Assembly (NCBI GenBank): GCA_019694675.1
Contig: JAIBBK010000033.1
Location: 1 to 55,599, forward strand
Direction of reading: 5' to 3'
DNA length: 55,599 bases
DNA from: Ignavibacteria bacterium
Lineage (GTDB): Bacteria; Bacteroidota; Ignavibacteria; Tepidaquicellales; Tepidaquicellaceae
Of the stretch, positions 1-8,586 are shown in pieces. The position numbers and the translations under genes are program-made. The notes beneath the pieces were generated by a model. The model saw nothing but the letters and a program-made list of their open reading frames with translations. It was not told where the DNA came from and did no database searches. Each line of letters begins with the position of its first letter. Position 1 is the first letter of the stretch.

Positions 1-29
1 TTTTCAAATCTCATGGCTTTATTTATTTG

Positions 30-113
30 TGCTCAAGGGGGGACTCGAACCCCCACCCGAATTCTCGGACTGCACCCTGAATGCAGCGCGTCTACCAGTT
101 CCGCCACTTGAGC
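30..113 (-). tRNA. tRNA-Leu (anticodon CAG)
   Basis: Read on the minus strand, the sequence folds as a tRNA. The acceptor arm GCTCAAG pairs with CTTGAGC, the D arm holds GGAACTGGTAGACG, the anticodon stem CTGCA/TGCAG encloses TTCAGGG (anticodon CAG), a variable arm follows, and the T loop is GTTCGAGTC in a GGGGG/CCCCC stem. The D-loop pattern and the class II variable arm fit leucine. The 3' CCA is not fully encoded (A then CA), so it would be added after transcription. Confidence 0.95.
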
Positions 114-244
114 GCGAGGCAAGATAATGATATTGGATAGTTATTTCAATTTGTAAAACTCCCCCGACCCCGCTAATTCCCATTCTTGTCCAAAACGATT
201 TGCTTACGATTGCCGTTTGCAGCGGGGATTCTATCCGCAGAAAG

Positions 245-748
245 TTATCCGCTTTTACCCGTCTCCGCAATGAACTCGATCGCAGGATACGAGATGATGT
301 TCCTGTCCCGGTAAATGTCACTAACTGCGGAAGGGTTTTCTCCTACAATGCCGTTGTGAAGGATCACGGATCTGAAATTTCTTTCGGATGCGCCGTTGTA
401 TGTGAAGAGCACGCAGTTCTCAGCGGCAAAGCCGGAGACTATAACAAGTCCCACATCATTTGCTCTCAGTATCTCTTCCAGGCCGGTCTCCCAAAATGCG
501 TTTGACTTGAGTTTGCGAACTTCAATATCGCCCGGCTTTACATCTATTGAGGAAATGAAACCATACTCATCCCTGTTGTTATCGTTCTCCCCTTCTACGT
601 CTTTCACATGAACAATCACATGGCCGCCGGTTCGGAGCTTGCCGGCAGTATAGTTAATGTATTCTGACGCGCCAACAACGTCTGCATTGTCTTTCCGCTT
701 GTCGAGGAAAACCTTCTGCATGTCAACAATCAGCAATGCCGTCTTCAT
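245..748 (-). CDS. isochorismatase-family cysteine hydrolase
   Basis: 167 aa, a typical length for this family of cytoplasmic amidohydrolases (nicotinamidase, isochorismatase and relatives). The catalytic triad pattern is visible: Asp9 in LLIVDMQ, a Lys at 79 or 81 before SNAF, and Cys112 in GFAAENCV. The substrate cannot be read from sequence; the short form without the metal-binding His cluster of nicotinamidases argues against PncA. ATG start at 748. It lies alone between the tRNA-Leu and a T9SS protease, all on the minus strand. Confidence 0.85.
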   Translation of the reverse strand: MKTALLIVDMQKVFLDKRKDNADVVGASEYINYTAGKLRTGGHVIVHVKDVEGENDNNRDEYGFISSIDVKPGDIEVRKLKSNAFWETGLEEILRANDVGLVIVSGFAAENCVLFTYNGASERNFRSVILHNGIVGENPSAVSDIYRDRNIISYPAIEFIAETGKSG

Positions 749-763
749 GTTCTGTGTGCTTGT

Positions 764-1039
764 TTGATAATCGGCAACTATCGAATTCCGGAAGTAACTT
801 TCGAATTTGAATGGGCGAGAGCAGTTCTTCTGAGTCAGGATTCACAAGATCTGGAATTCCGCAGAATAGATCATCGCTCAAATGATGACTTCCGAAACAG
901 CATCAAAAACATCATAGCATTTGATGAGATCCTTATATCTGAAGATCCCGAAAACCCTGACTCAGAGATCCTGTGTTACTTTACAAGCGTCATCTTCATT
1001 GTCTCTGAACGGTTGCCCGCTTCGAGCCTGTACAAATAA
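764..1039 (+). CDS. doubtful small ORF, unknown
   Basis: 91 codons from a TTG start, divergent from the isochorismatase gene 15 bases away. The predicted protein is acidic and lacks cysteine-rich or low-complexity oddities, and its codon choice (GAA, GAT, ATC, TTC, AAC) resembles neighbouring genes, which is why it is listed. Against it: no ATG, no Shine-Dalgarno sequence, and the last 64 bases run antisense into the 3' end of the C25 protease gene. No family is recognised. Confidence 0.25.
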   Translation: MIIGNYRIPEVTFEFEWARAVLLSQDSQDLEFRRIDHRSNDDFRNSIKNIIAFDEILISEDPENPDSEILCYFTSVIFIVSERLPASSLYK

Positions 1040-3228
1040 ACTCCTGCTGAAAGCGAAGTTGCGTTGAAGTCAACGCTGTAACTACCCCTGTCAAGATATC
1101 CGTTGACAAGCTGTGCGACCTGCCTGCCAAGCATGTCATACACCTTCAGCGTTGCAAATGTCCTTTCAGGCAGGCTGAAGTTTATGAGTGTGGATGGATT
1201 GAACGGGTTAGGATAATTCTGCATAAGCCTGAACTCTTCCGCATTGCCTCCGAATGCGTTCACTGAGGTGAGCGTAAGTATGCCTTCAAACGGCATGAGG
1301 TTCGTTCCGGTGATCACACCGGTTACGGGCAGAGATTCGGTGAGCAGTGACTTGTCTATTGTGAAATTTCCAAGACTGTCAGTGTATCCCGATGCCTTGA
1401 GAAGGTCAGACTGATGGAGCGCAACAAGACTTCCTTTTACATTATCTCCTTCAGCCTTCACATTCACTGTGAAAAAGTTGCCGCTCAGAGATGAAGTTAC
1501 CGAAACATTCTTCGGAGCATCAGAGAAAGCTTCCTGCGACGGGTCTCCGAGTACCATGAACTGATTGATCGTTTCGGTTACTGTTCCGTTACCGTTAAAG
1601 TACTGATATGCCTTTATCTTTCCGAAGTTCAGCATCGAGCCGAAATCCCTGATGCCGTGCCTGAAGTATGAATAAAGCATTTCCCTGCCGATCGTATCTG
1701 TTGTGTAAAATGCGCAAAGCTCTGTAGATGCGGCAATGTTGGATGCTGAATTACCCCTCTCCCTTTCTATCCAGGCTTCGCCGAAACAGTTGTTTGTCGT
1801 GGAATAGTCAAGGTCGGCATTTGAGCATGCTATTGAAACTATCGAAGGCTGTTTCTTGCCGAAGTTAAGATTTACCATGTTACTCATGCTCCAGACGGGA
1901 TCGGCCCATGAAGTTGACGAGCCGTGACCGATGAACCATATCCAGCTTACTCCCTGATTTATCAACGCGGTTATCTGCGACTGCGTAAACGAATTATTCA
2001 CAATTTCAACATTGTCAAAGCCGCCTTCATTTTCAAACACCCTCTTTGCCACCTGCCCGTTCACGGGGTCAATTCCGTCATTGCTGTGAAGCACTATGGC
2101 ACGCTTGTACCAGTCAGTCTGAAGAGTGTTGGGCTGTCTTTCGTACTGAATGAGTTTTGATGCGGCCGAGTCAAGTTCCGGCAGTGTCTGAACCGATATG
2201 CGGCCGACAGAAATGTCAGGAAGAATGTCTGTTCCGTCAAGACACTGGTAAGGATGATCCGACTTTCCACCTGTTGCTGTGAACCAAGGGAAAGTGTTCG
2301 TGCCGGATGCATCACCGACTATAAGCACAAATTCCGGTCTGTCGGGTGAGTTATAAAGTTGTGTAAGATATGTTTTGACCTGCTCCGCAGTTGGTGACGG
2401 TATGCCGGCTATCTCCGACTTTTTCACAACCGTGGTGGCAATGCCTTTTCTCTGTTTCCAGTCTCTTATCGGAAGCACTCCGTCATAAAGCGCATCAGCG
2501 ACAAGCAAAAGCAGTTTGGGAGCTGACGTGAAATGATCGGGAGCTTGATAATTCATTATAAGCTGTTTGTACATTCTCTCAAAGCTCCTTGAAATGCCAT
2601 TAACCGCATAGGAAACATTGTTGACAGACGACTGTCCTTCATAAACAAGATCAAACTCGATGCTTGTATAAGCTCTTACTGTCATGTTTTCAGGATTGAA
2701 CAGCAACGGGTGTATTGATACTACAGCAACTCTCACATCCCTGAATGCCGCTATCTCCTTAATGCTCACAGGTGATGAGGGATTAAAGGAATCACGTGAA
2801 TAGTACTCTTCGCTCACAGGTCCCTCAGCCGCGATGCCGGTTGAATTCCTCAAAGGCAATGCAGAATAAGGGCTTACTCTGATTCCCGAAATATCAACAA
2901 AGGATGAATTTCTGATTTCAATTCTTACATCCTTTCCGTTTGGAATCTGGATGAACTTAGTCACGACAGGAAGTGATGCCTCGCCGGCTTCTCCGAGAGA
3001 AACCGCATCCTTTACGCTGAGCTTCTGAAAGATCTGTGCGCCTTGCTGAATGTCTTCCTTAAAGAACCCGGACAGCTCCGCTGAAAGCGAAGTCCTGTCC
3101 GCAGTTGAACTGCGCAGGCTAACATCAAACCCGTCTCCGGGGCGGTTACCTGTCTTCACAAATATGCCGTCTGCAAATGCACTTGCAGTGATCAGCATTA
3201 CCGAAAAAACTGTCAGAATCAGTTTCAT
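976..3228 (-). CDS. secreted C25 (gingipain-like) cysteine protease with T9SS sorting domain
   Basis: 750 aa. A signal peptide (cleavage near residue 19, AFA-DG) is followed by a propeptide-like region and, from about residue 235, a C25 peptidase core beginning PKLLLLVAD. The catalytic pair is visible: His435 in WFIGHGSSTSW and Cys468 in VSIACSNADLD. The C-terminal 80 residues are a T9SS sorting domain with NYPNPFNPST followed by LKVYDMLGRQV and LSAGVYLYRL. Expected route: Sec export, then T9SS across the outer membrane to the surface or medium. Specificity (Arg or Lys) cannot be told. The next gene upstream on the same strand starts 33 bases away, so the two may be co-transcribed. Confidence 0.93.
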   Translation of the reverse strand: MKLILTVFSVMLITASAFADGIFVKTGNRPGDGFDVSLRSSTADRTSLSAELSGFFKEDIQQGAQIFQKLSVKDAVSLGEAGEASLPVVTKFIQIPNGKDVRIEIRNSSFVDISGIRVSPYSALPLRNSTGIAAEGPVSEEYYSRDSFNPSSPVSIKEIAAFRDVRVAVVSIHPLLFNPENMTVRAYTSIEFDLVYEGQSSVNNVSYAVNGISRSFERMYKQLIMNYQAPDHFTSAPKLLLLVADALYDGVLPIRDWKQRKGIATTVVKKSEIAGIPSPTAEQVKTYLTQLYNSPDRPEFVLIVGDASGTNTFPWFTATGGKSDHPYQCLDGTDILPDISVGRISVQTLPELDSAASKLIQYERQPNTLQTDWYKRAIVLHSNDGIDPVNGQVAKRVFENEGGFDNVEIVNNSFTQSQITALINQGVSWIWFIGHGSSTSWADPVWSMSNMVNLNFGKKQPSIVSIACSNADLDYSTTNNCFGEAWIERERGNSASNIAASTELCAFYTTDTIGREMLYSYFRHGIRDFGSMLNFGKIKAYQYFNGNGTVTETINQFMVLGDPSQEAFSDAPKNVSVTSSLSGNFFTVNVKAEGDNVKGSLVALHQSDLLKASGYTDSLGNFTIDKSLLTESLPVTGVITGTNLMPFEGILTLTSVNAFGGNAEEFRLMQNYPNPFNPSTLINFSLPERTFATLKVYDMLGRQVAQLVNGYLDRGSYSVDFNATSLSAGVYLYRLEAGNRSETMKMTLVK

Positions 3229-3261
3229 TACTATATTGTTTGAGTTTGCGGTTACGTTAAT

Positions 3262-3750
3262 TCAGGTTTCTTTTGTCATCACATCATTTAAGAACGACAT
3301 TATATACTTGTCAATTCTCTCCTGCGCGAATTCATCCACCTCTATCTCATCTATCTTGTTACGCGGCTCATCAGACTTCACAGACACTTTTGCAGTGATC
3401 TTGATATTGTCTTTCAAGGGGCTGTAAGCAAATTGCAGAAAAGGCGCATTCACTCCCAGAGTTACTTTGCTGTGCCCCTGAGGATAAAACAGGATCTGGA
3501 TGAATATTCGTTTGTTAGGATCACGGATAACGGCAAGCTCATTGGAATAATAATTGAGCGAACATCCCGACCTGCCAATTACCATTGAAATTTCCTTTAT
3601 TAAAGGAATAATGTGATTTGTTATGATCGACTTGAAGCGCCTTGCATTCTCAGTGTCCATATGCTCAACGAGCCTGGCCTGATTGTTCTTTGATCTGCCG
3701 AGGACTTCGTCTGTGAGACGCTCAAGTTCATGTTTCATATCCTGATGCAT
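3262..3750 (-). CDS. conserved-looking hypothetical protein
   Basis: 162 aa, no signal peptide or membrane segment; no family recognised. The N-terminal third is charged and helical (HELERLTDEVLGRSKNN), the middle has alternating hydrophobic residues suggesting a beta sheet (RIFIQILFYPQGHSKVTLGV), and the C-terminus is rich in acidic residues. ATG at 3750, with a second in-frame ATG at 3738. It sits 33 bases upstream of the C25 protease on the same strand and could share its transcript, but nothing in it suggests a protease inhibitor or chaperone. Confidence 0.7.
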   Translation of the reverse strand: MHQDMKHELERLTDEVLGRSKNNQARLVEHMDTENARRFKSIITNHIIPLIKEISMVIGRSGCSLNYYSNELAVIRDPNKRIFIQILFYPQGHSKVTLGVNAPFLQFAYSPLKDNIKITAKVSVKSDEPRNKIDEIEVDEFAQERIDKYIMSFLNDVMTKET

Positions 3751-3855
3751 GCAGTTGCCAAGTTGTATATTAAATTACACTTAATATCGGAAAGTTAAAA
3801 GATGAATCTCTGTTTTGTCGCTGCCCGGCCTCCTGCAAAGACGGCACGGTGAGGG

Positions 3856-5667
3856 TCAAACAGGAAGGCCGTTCATCCTCATTATCTCCAGCGCGTTAGT
3901 TGTAGGGCACGGATCGGGGAGTATTTTATACTCGAAAGACATTCGGCCGCCTTCAATGTGTTCCCGAAAATGATAGTTAACGGCAGCATCAAGCGAGTCT
4001 GACAATGCGGCGAGCTCCAGATCATGAGTGGTTACGAAGCCTGTGCACTTCAGAGTTGAGAGCTTCTTGAGAAATTCCATACTTCCGTGCAGACGTTCTT
4101 TGTTGTTGGTTCCCTTGAATATCTCATCAATGAAGAACATCACGTTTCCTCTGCCGGGATCTTCAAGGATATCAAGAAGCATTTTCAGCCGCTTAACTTC
4201 GGAGTAGAAGTACGAAATACCGTCAAACACTGAATCACTCACTTTGATGCACGTGAAAAGTTCATAACCGGAGGCGTGAAGGGCAGTGCATGCAGACGGC
4301 GCGCCGGAGTATGCCAGGCATAAATTGATGCCAGCGGTGCGGAGGAAAGTGCTTTTGCCCGACATGTTGGAACCGGTGATGATCACGAGTTCATTCTCCT
4401 TTTTCATCTCAAAGTCATTGAGCTTTCGGTGTTCCCTTTTCATCAGCGGGTGCCCGGCATTCTGAATGCTGAATTTCCTGTCCTCTGACATTCCGGCATA
4501 CTGATAATCAGGATTCAGCTCCGCAAAGTTGGCAAGTGCAAAGAAGCACTCGAGTTCGTTGAACTTCTCCAGCCAGCCGCCGATGTGTTCCTTCACACGC
4601 AGTGCGGAGTCCCTGAACTTTCTCTGAAGGACGAAATCGTAAGGAACGATGAGGTTTATCAGTAACCTGAACACGGCATTTTCTCTGTATGCCGAAGCAT
4701 CGGAAAGTTTCCGGAGGGAGTTCATTTCTTTCTGGAGGAGGCCCGAAGGGCCGAAGAAATCCGCGAAGCGGATTCGGGCGGCGGAGTTTTCCGGAAGACG
4801 GGAATTTGCGAGGGTTCTAACAACCGAGTGGAATTTTGAGATCTCTGGTTCGATCTCGGAAAGCGCTGAAAGCGCTTTCCCGGTTTTTCCGGCGAATGCA
4901 AAATAAGTGAAAAGATTGAGTATCAGGAAAAGGGCCGAAGGCCCTTCGTACAGTCCAGCAGCCGTAAGCGTGCTGGCTGCAATGAAGGCAACTGAAAATG
5001 CGAAAGAAAGAAACACGGCGGCGATAGGTGCCTTATAACTCAAATCCGTATTGAATACCCTGACTGTTGCCTCGCAGTTGATCTTCTTAGGCGAAGACAA
5101 TCTTGCGCGTAACTGAAACCTCCTTCTTAACCGTGTGTATGATGAAAGCTCTCTCACTATGTTCTGCCTGTCTTGCAGTTCATCATATCCAGGAAAATCC
5201 CCGTGAATGAACTTGCGAAGAAGTTCCGAGCCCTCAACAGAGACTGTGTTGTCAAGCAGGCAGTGAAGAGACCTGTGTCCGTAAAGGTCAAGGTCACGCT
5301 CAATGAAATCCAATTCATCTGCATCTGCTGAATAGAAACCGGGCAGTTTCTCCCACTCAATGTCCATTCTTGCAATGTCTTCGTTCATTATCGAAGAGTA
5401 GACCCTGATTCTCCGCATACCCGAGAGCAGCTTATTGTGAAAGTGAACAATCAGCGAAAATACTGCAAGTGAAACGGCAAGAGATGCCCAGCCCGCAAAT
5501 GTTGAAATGCTGAACAGATAAATGACAGCCGCAGACAGCGCAATGAAAGAGATCAAGCGTGCGGCCGAGTACCGGTTGCTCTTCTTTGAGTAAGACTCGA
5601 ACTTCTGCCCGCATCTGCGGGAGAGTCTTAAAAGACTCTCCCGCTTTGAATTAAACGCCACATCCAT
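3856..5667 (-). CDS. membrane-anchored MutS-like ATPase
   Basis: 603 aa. The C-terminal third is a MutS ABC-type ATPase: Walker A GSNMSGKST (432-440), Walker B FFIDE (511-515) followed by FKGTNNKERL, and a TTHDLEL switch. The N-terminal mismatch-recognition domain of MutS1 is absent. Two hydrophobic hairpins (about 38-76 and 213-260) predict membrane segments, so the protein probably sits at the inner membrane. MutS-related proteins of this size exist in Bacteroidota; their role is not established. No Smr nuclease domain is present, so it is not a canonical MutS2. The coding region 4740-4946 contains four near-perfect palindromes (see findings). Start ATG at 5667. Confidence 0.85.
   Translation of the reverse strand: MDVAFNSKRESLLRLSRRCGQKFESYSKKSNRYSAARLISFIALSAAVIYLFSISTFAGWASLAVSLAVFSLIVHFHNKLLSGMRRIRVYSSIMNEDIARMDIEWEKLPGFYSADADELDFIERDLDLYGHRSLHCLLDNTVSVEGSELLRKFIHGDFPGYDELQDRQNIVRELSSYTRLRRRFQLRARLSSPKKINCEATVRVFNTDLSYKAPIAAVFLSFAFSVAFIAASTLTAAGLYEGPSALFLILNLFTYFAFAGKTGKALSALSEIEPEISKFHSVVRTLANSRLPENSAARIRFADFFGPSGLLQKEMNSLRKLSDASAYRENAVFRLLINLIVPYDFVLQRKFRDSALRVKEHIGGWLEKFNELECFFALANFAELNPDYQYAGMSEDRKFSIQNAGHPLMKREHRKLNDFEMKKENELVIITGSNMSGKSTFLRTAGINLCLAYSGAPSACTALHASGYELFTCIKVSDSVFDGISYFYSEVKRLKMLLDILEDPGRGNVMFFIDEIFKGTNNKERLHGSMEFLKKLSTLKCTGFVTTHDLELAALSDSLDAAVNYHFREHIEGGRMSFEYKILPDPCPTTNALEIMRMNGLPV
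4740..4946. repeat. four GAA-centred palindromes inside the MutS-like gene
   Basis: Four short perfect palindromes with the same GAA centre (plus strand) lie within 207 bases: 4740-4752 (GGCCC arm), 4758-4774 (AATCCGC arm), 4858-4880 (GGAAAGCGCT arm, 10 bp) and 4930-4946 (AAGGGCC arm). All keep the reading frame open. Confidence 0.7.
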
Positions 5668-5752
5668 ATTGATTCAACTTAGCTATATGATTCAAAAAAA
5701 GAAGCACACACTTTTGAACACATTATGTTAAAGAGGATTCATAATTTGCCAA

Positions 5753-6928
5753 GTGCTGAAATTTGACGTGATAATAATCGGTGCCGGAGCGGCAGGACTC
5801 ATGTGCGCCATCACAGCGGGAAAGCGCGGCCTGAAGGCCGCTGTCATCGAACACAACAACAGGCCCGGAAGAAAAATACTGATCTCCGGAGGCGGCAGAT
5901 GCAACTTCACCAATATTCATACTTCATACGCGAACTTCATCTCGGCCAATCCCGACTTCTGCAGGTCTGCACTTGCCGGCTATACTCCCGACGATTTCAT
6001 CTCTCTTGTAAAGGAGCACGGGATAAGCTTCTTCGAAAAAAAACTCGGACAGCTCTTCTGCCGCAGTTCTGCAAAACAGATCGTAGACATGCTGATGAGG
6101 GAATGTACGGAAACTTCGGTCACAGTCAGATGCGGCGAAAAGGTGATATCAGTAAAAAAGGATGACAAGTTTAGCGTCATTACATCTGCAGGTGATTATG
6201 AGGCAGGCTCGCTCGTCATCGCAACCGGAGGCAAATCAATTTCAAAAGCCGGTGCAACTGGCTTTGGATACGCGATCGCAAAACAGTTCGGCCACAGTGT
6301 CGTGGATATCAGGCCCGGGCTCGTCCCTCTCCTTCTTGGGGACAGTGACCGGAGAAAGTTTGGTGCTTTGAGCGGCGTTTCATTATCCGGAAAGGCTTCC
6401 GTTAAGGGAGCTTCATTTGAAGAGAGCATACTGTTCACTCACAAGGGGCTCAGCGGACCGGCGATACTTCAGGTCTCATCTTTTGTACGTGAAGGCGAAA
6501 AGCTCAAGGTGGAGTTAGCTGACCGCAGCATACTTGAAAAGGAGCTCGCTGAGATGAAGAGTTCGAAAGTGCAGACCGCTAACTTTCTGTCCGCTTACCT
6601 TCCTCAGCGGCTGATACCTGCATTGCTGGAAGACAAGATCTGCACAATGCCTATGAACCGGCTTACATCAGTCGAGTTGAGGACAATTGCAGATTGCGCT
6701 TCCGGGCGGGAATTCATAATCTCCGGAAATGAAGGATTTGAGAAAGCTGAAGTTACTTGCGGCGGTGTTGATACTGCAAAAATCTCATCAAAGACCATGG
6801 AGTCAAGATTAGTTAGTGGATTGTATTTCATTGGCGAAGTTGTGGATGTCACCGGCTGGCTCGGCGGCTACAATTTTCAGTGGGCGTGGGCATCAGGCTT
6901 TGCTGCAGGCAATGCCCTGCGCGTCTGA
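5753..6928 (+). CDS. BaiN/HI0933-family FAD-dependent oxidoreductase
   Basis: 391 aa. The N-terminal dinucleotide-binding fold is clear (VIIIGAGAAGLM), followed by the family's GRKILISGGGRCNFTN segment and, in the C-terminal half, FTHKGLSGPAILQ and GEVVDVTGWLGGYNFQWAWASG. These are hallmarks of the HI0933-like flavoproteins, whose only characterised members include bile-acid BaiN; the physiological reaction here is unknown. The start is uncertain: the GTG at 5753 gives a normal-length N-terminus, and no ATG exists in frame upstream before a stop at 5729. The gene is divergent from the MutS-like gene and convergent with trhO. Confidence 0.9.
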   Translation: MLKFDVIIIGAGAAGLMCAITAGKRGLKAAVIEHNNRPGRKILISGGGRCNFTNIHTSYANFISANPDFCRSALAGYTPDDFISLVKEHGISFFEKKLGQLFCRSSAKQIVDMLMRECTETSVTVRCGEKVISVKKDDKFSVITSAGDYEAGSLVIATGGKSISKAGATGFGYAIAKQFGHSVVDIRPGLVPLLLGDSDRRKFGALSGVSLSGKASVKGASFEESILFTHKGLSGPAILQVSSFVREGEKLKVELADRSILEKELAEMKSSKVQTANFLSAYLPQRLIPALLEDKICTMPMNRLTSVELRTIADCASGREFIISGNEGFEKAEVTCGGVDTAKISSKTMESRLVSGLYFIGEVVDVTGWLGGYNFQWAWASGFAAGNALRV

Positions 6929-6968
6929 AGATGTTCGGACACATTCAGATTCAGTCACTGCCGTCTGT

Positions 6969-7913
6969 TCACGCTCTTGCAGATTCAGGAAGTCTGTCCC
7001 TGTATTTGCTGATCTTCCACTCATGGTCTTCAGCATCTTCGCACTCCTTACTGCACGACCTCTTGTGCGTGATCTCACATTCTTCACAGCAGATGAACTG
7101 AAAATGACAGCTGAGATGCGCACAGTTGACAAACCTGTCATGCGGCTTGCCGCAGTGATAACATTTTCCTACAAGATGATATCCTTCGGCAAAATTCACT
7201 TCAACGGAGATCCTCTCATCAAATACATAACACTTACCGTCAAAAAGTGCGCCTCTTGTCGCCGGGTCTTTTGAATAGTTGATTATACCGCCTTTGAGCT
7301 GACTGACATCACTTATTCCTTCCTTCATCAGAAGAGCAGTGAACTTCTCACATCTGATCCCGCCGGTGCAGTAAGTCAGCACTTTCCTGCCGGCCATCAA
7401 ATCCTTGTTGCGCTTAACCCAGTCGGAAAATTCCTTGAAGGTCCTCACATCCGGCCTTATTGCATTCCTGAAATGGCCGAGATCGAATTCGTAGTCATTT
7501 CGGGCATCAATGATAACTGCGTCATTGTCCGACATTGCCTTCAGAAATTCTTCAGGCATCAGATACTTTCCTGTTTCTGAATTTGGGTCAATATCGTATT
7601 CAGTCTGCAACGTTACGATTTCGTCCCGCGCTCTTACGAACATCTTTTTGAAAGCATGCCCGTCCGCTTCATCTGTTTTGAATTCCATATCCGTGAACTC
7701 GGGTATCATCCTCATAGCAGATATGTACGTTTCCGTTTGCTGAACCGTGCCTGACACTGTTCCGTTTATTCCTTCCGGAGCAACGAGGATCCTGCCTCTT
7801 ATGTCAAGCGCCTTGCAGAAGTTCAGATGCAACTCGGCAAACTTCTCCGGGTCATTCAGTCTTACGAATTTGTAGTAAAGCAACACCCTGTAGGGTTTTG
7901 TGGTCTTCTTCAT
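6969..7913 (-). CDS. trhO: tRNA uridine(34) hydroxylase TrhO (rhodanese-like)
   Basis: 314 aa from ATG at 7913 (a TTG two codons earlier is possible). TrhO (YceA) makes 5-hydroxyuridine at the wobble position of tRNAs. The N-terminal acylphosphatase-like domain contains RILVAPEGINGTVSG; the central rhodanese domain has DARNDYEFDLGHF and the active-site loop YCTGGIRCEK; the C-terminus carries the family's cysteine cluster (CYHCGKPHDRFVNC, CHFQFICCEEC), probably metal-binding. All key residues appear intact. Convergent with the BaiN-like gene. Confidence 0.93.
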   Translation of the reverse strand: MKKTTKPYRVLLYYKFVRLNDPEKFAELHLNFCKALDIRGRILVAPEGINGTVSGTVQQTETYISAMRMIPEFTDMEFKTDEADGHAFKKMFVRARDEIVTLQTEYDIDPNSETGKYLMPEEFLKAMSDNDAVIIDARNDYEFDLGHFRNAIRPDVRTFKEFSDWVKRNKDLMAGRKVLTYCTGGIRCEKFTALLMKEGISDVSQLKGGIINYSKDPATRGALFDGKCYVFDERISVEVNFAEGYHLVGKCYHCGKPHDRFVNCAHLSCHFQFICCEECEITHKRSCSKECEDAEDHEWKISKYRDRLPESARA

Positions 7914-8105
7914 GTGCAAAATTAAGCCCGGCAGGTGTAAATAGAAAATTCAAAACTTTCCCCGGTGAGTGCCAATGTTCGCTGTTTGCAGCAAATAAAG
8001 CGTTCCGGCAGATTCATTCATAAACCCTTTCAATTGCATTTTCTAGTTAGATTTTTAATTGATAACTTTTTGAAGTCATCAATACCAACAATTAATCACA
8101 CAGTC

Positions 8106-8585
8106 ATGGCCTACACGCAAGCGGATGTGGATGAAGTAACAAGAGAAACATCGGCTGAAATTGTACGAATGGTTTCTCCCGAAGAATCAGATATGTTTGA
8201 AGAGATTTTTGCCTCTGTGAGAAGTTCTGATGCCGGCAAAGAGAATCCGGACAGCATGCTCGGTTTTGGAGTTGATGCACTGCAATTTCTTCAGACACCG
8301 GCTGTAATAGGTATGGTGAGTACTGTAGCGGGATTCTTGTTCAGCGAACTGGTGAAGTCCCTGAAAGATGAATCGTCGGTCATCATAAAGGCAAAGATCA
8401 AGAAGCTTTTTAAGAAGAGTAAAGATGATCCGAAGGAACTTCTTCCTGCATTTACAAAAGAGCAGTATGCCAATCTGAAGAAACTGGCATTTGATTCTGC
8501 AAAGAAGTTCGGAGCAACCGATGATGCGGCTGAAAAAATGTCTCTTGCACTTCTGGGTTCGATGAATCTCCCGCAGGAATCATGA
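8106..8585 (+). CDS. hypothetical protein, partner of M48 protease gene
   Basis: 159 aa from ATG at 8106; a longer reading from 7965 adds an implausible basic N-terminus. The protein has an acidic N-terminal helix region, one hydrophobic stretch (about residues 60-80, TPAVIGMVSTVAGFLFSELV) that could be a membrane helix or amphipathic anchor, and a Lys-rich C-terminal half. No known family. It ends one base before the ATG of the M48 protease gene, so the two are likely translationally coupled and may work together at the membrane. Confidence 0.75.
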   Translation: MAYTQADVDEVTRETSAEIVRMVSPEESDMFEEIFASVRSSDAGKENPDSMLGFGVDALQFLQTPAVIGMVSTVAGFLFSELVKSLKDESSVIIKAKIKKLFKKSKDDPKELLPAFTKEQYANLKKLAFDSAKKFGATDDAAEKMSLALLGSMNLPQES

Positions 8586-8586
8586 C

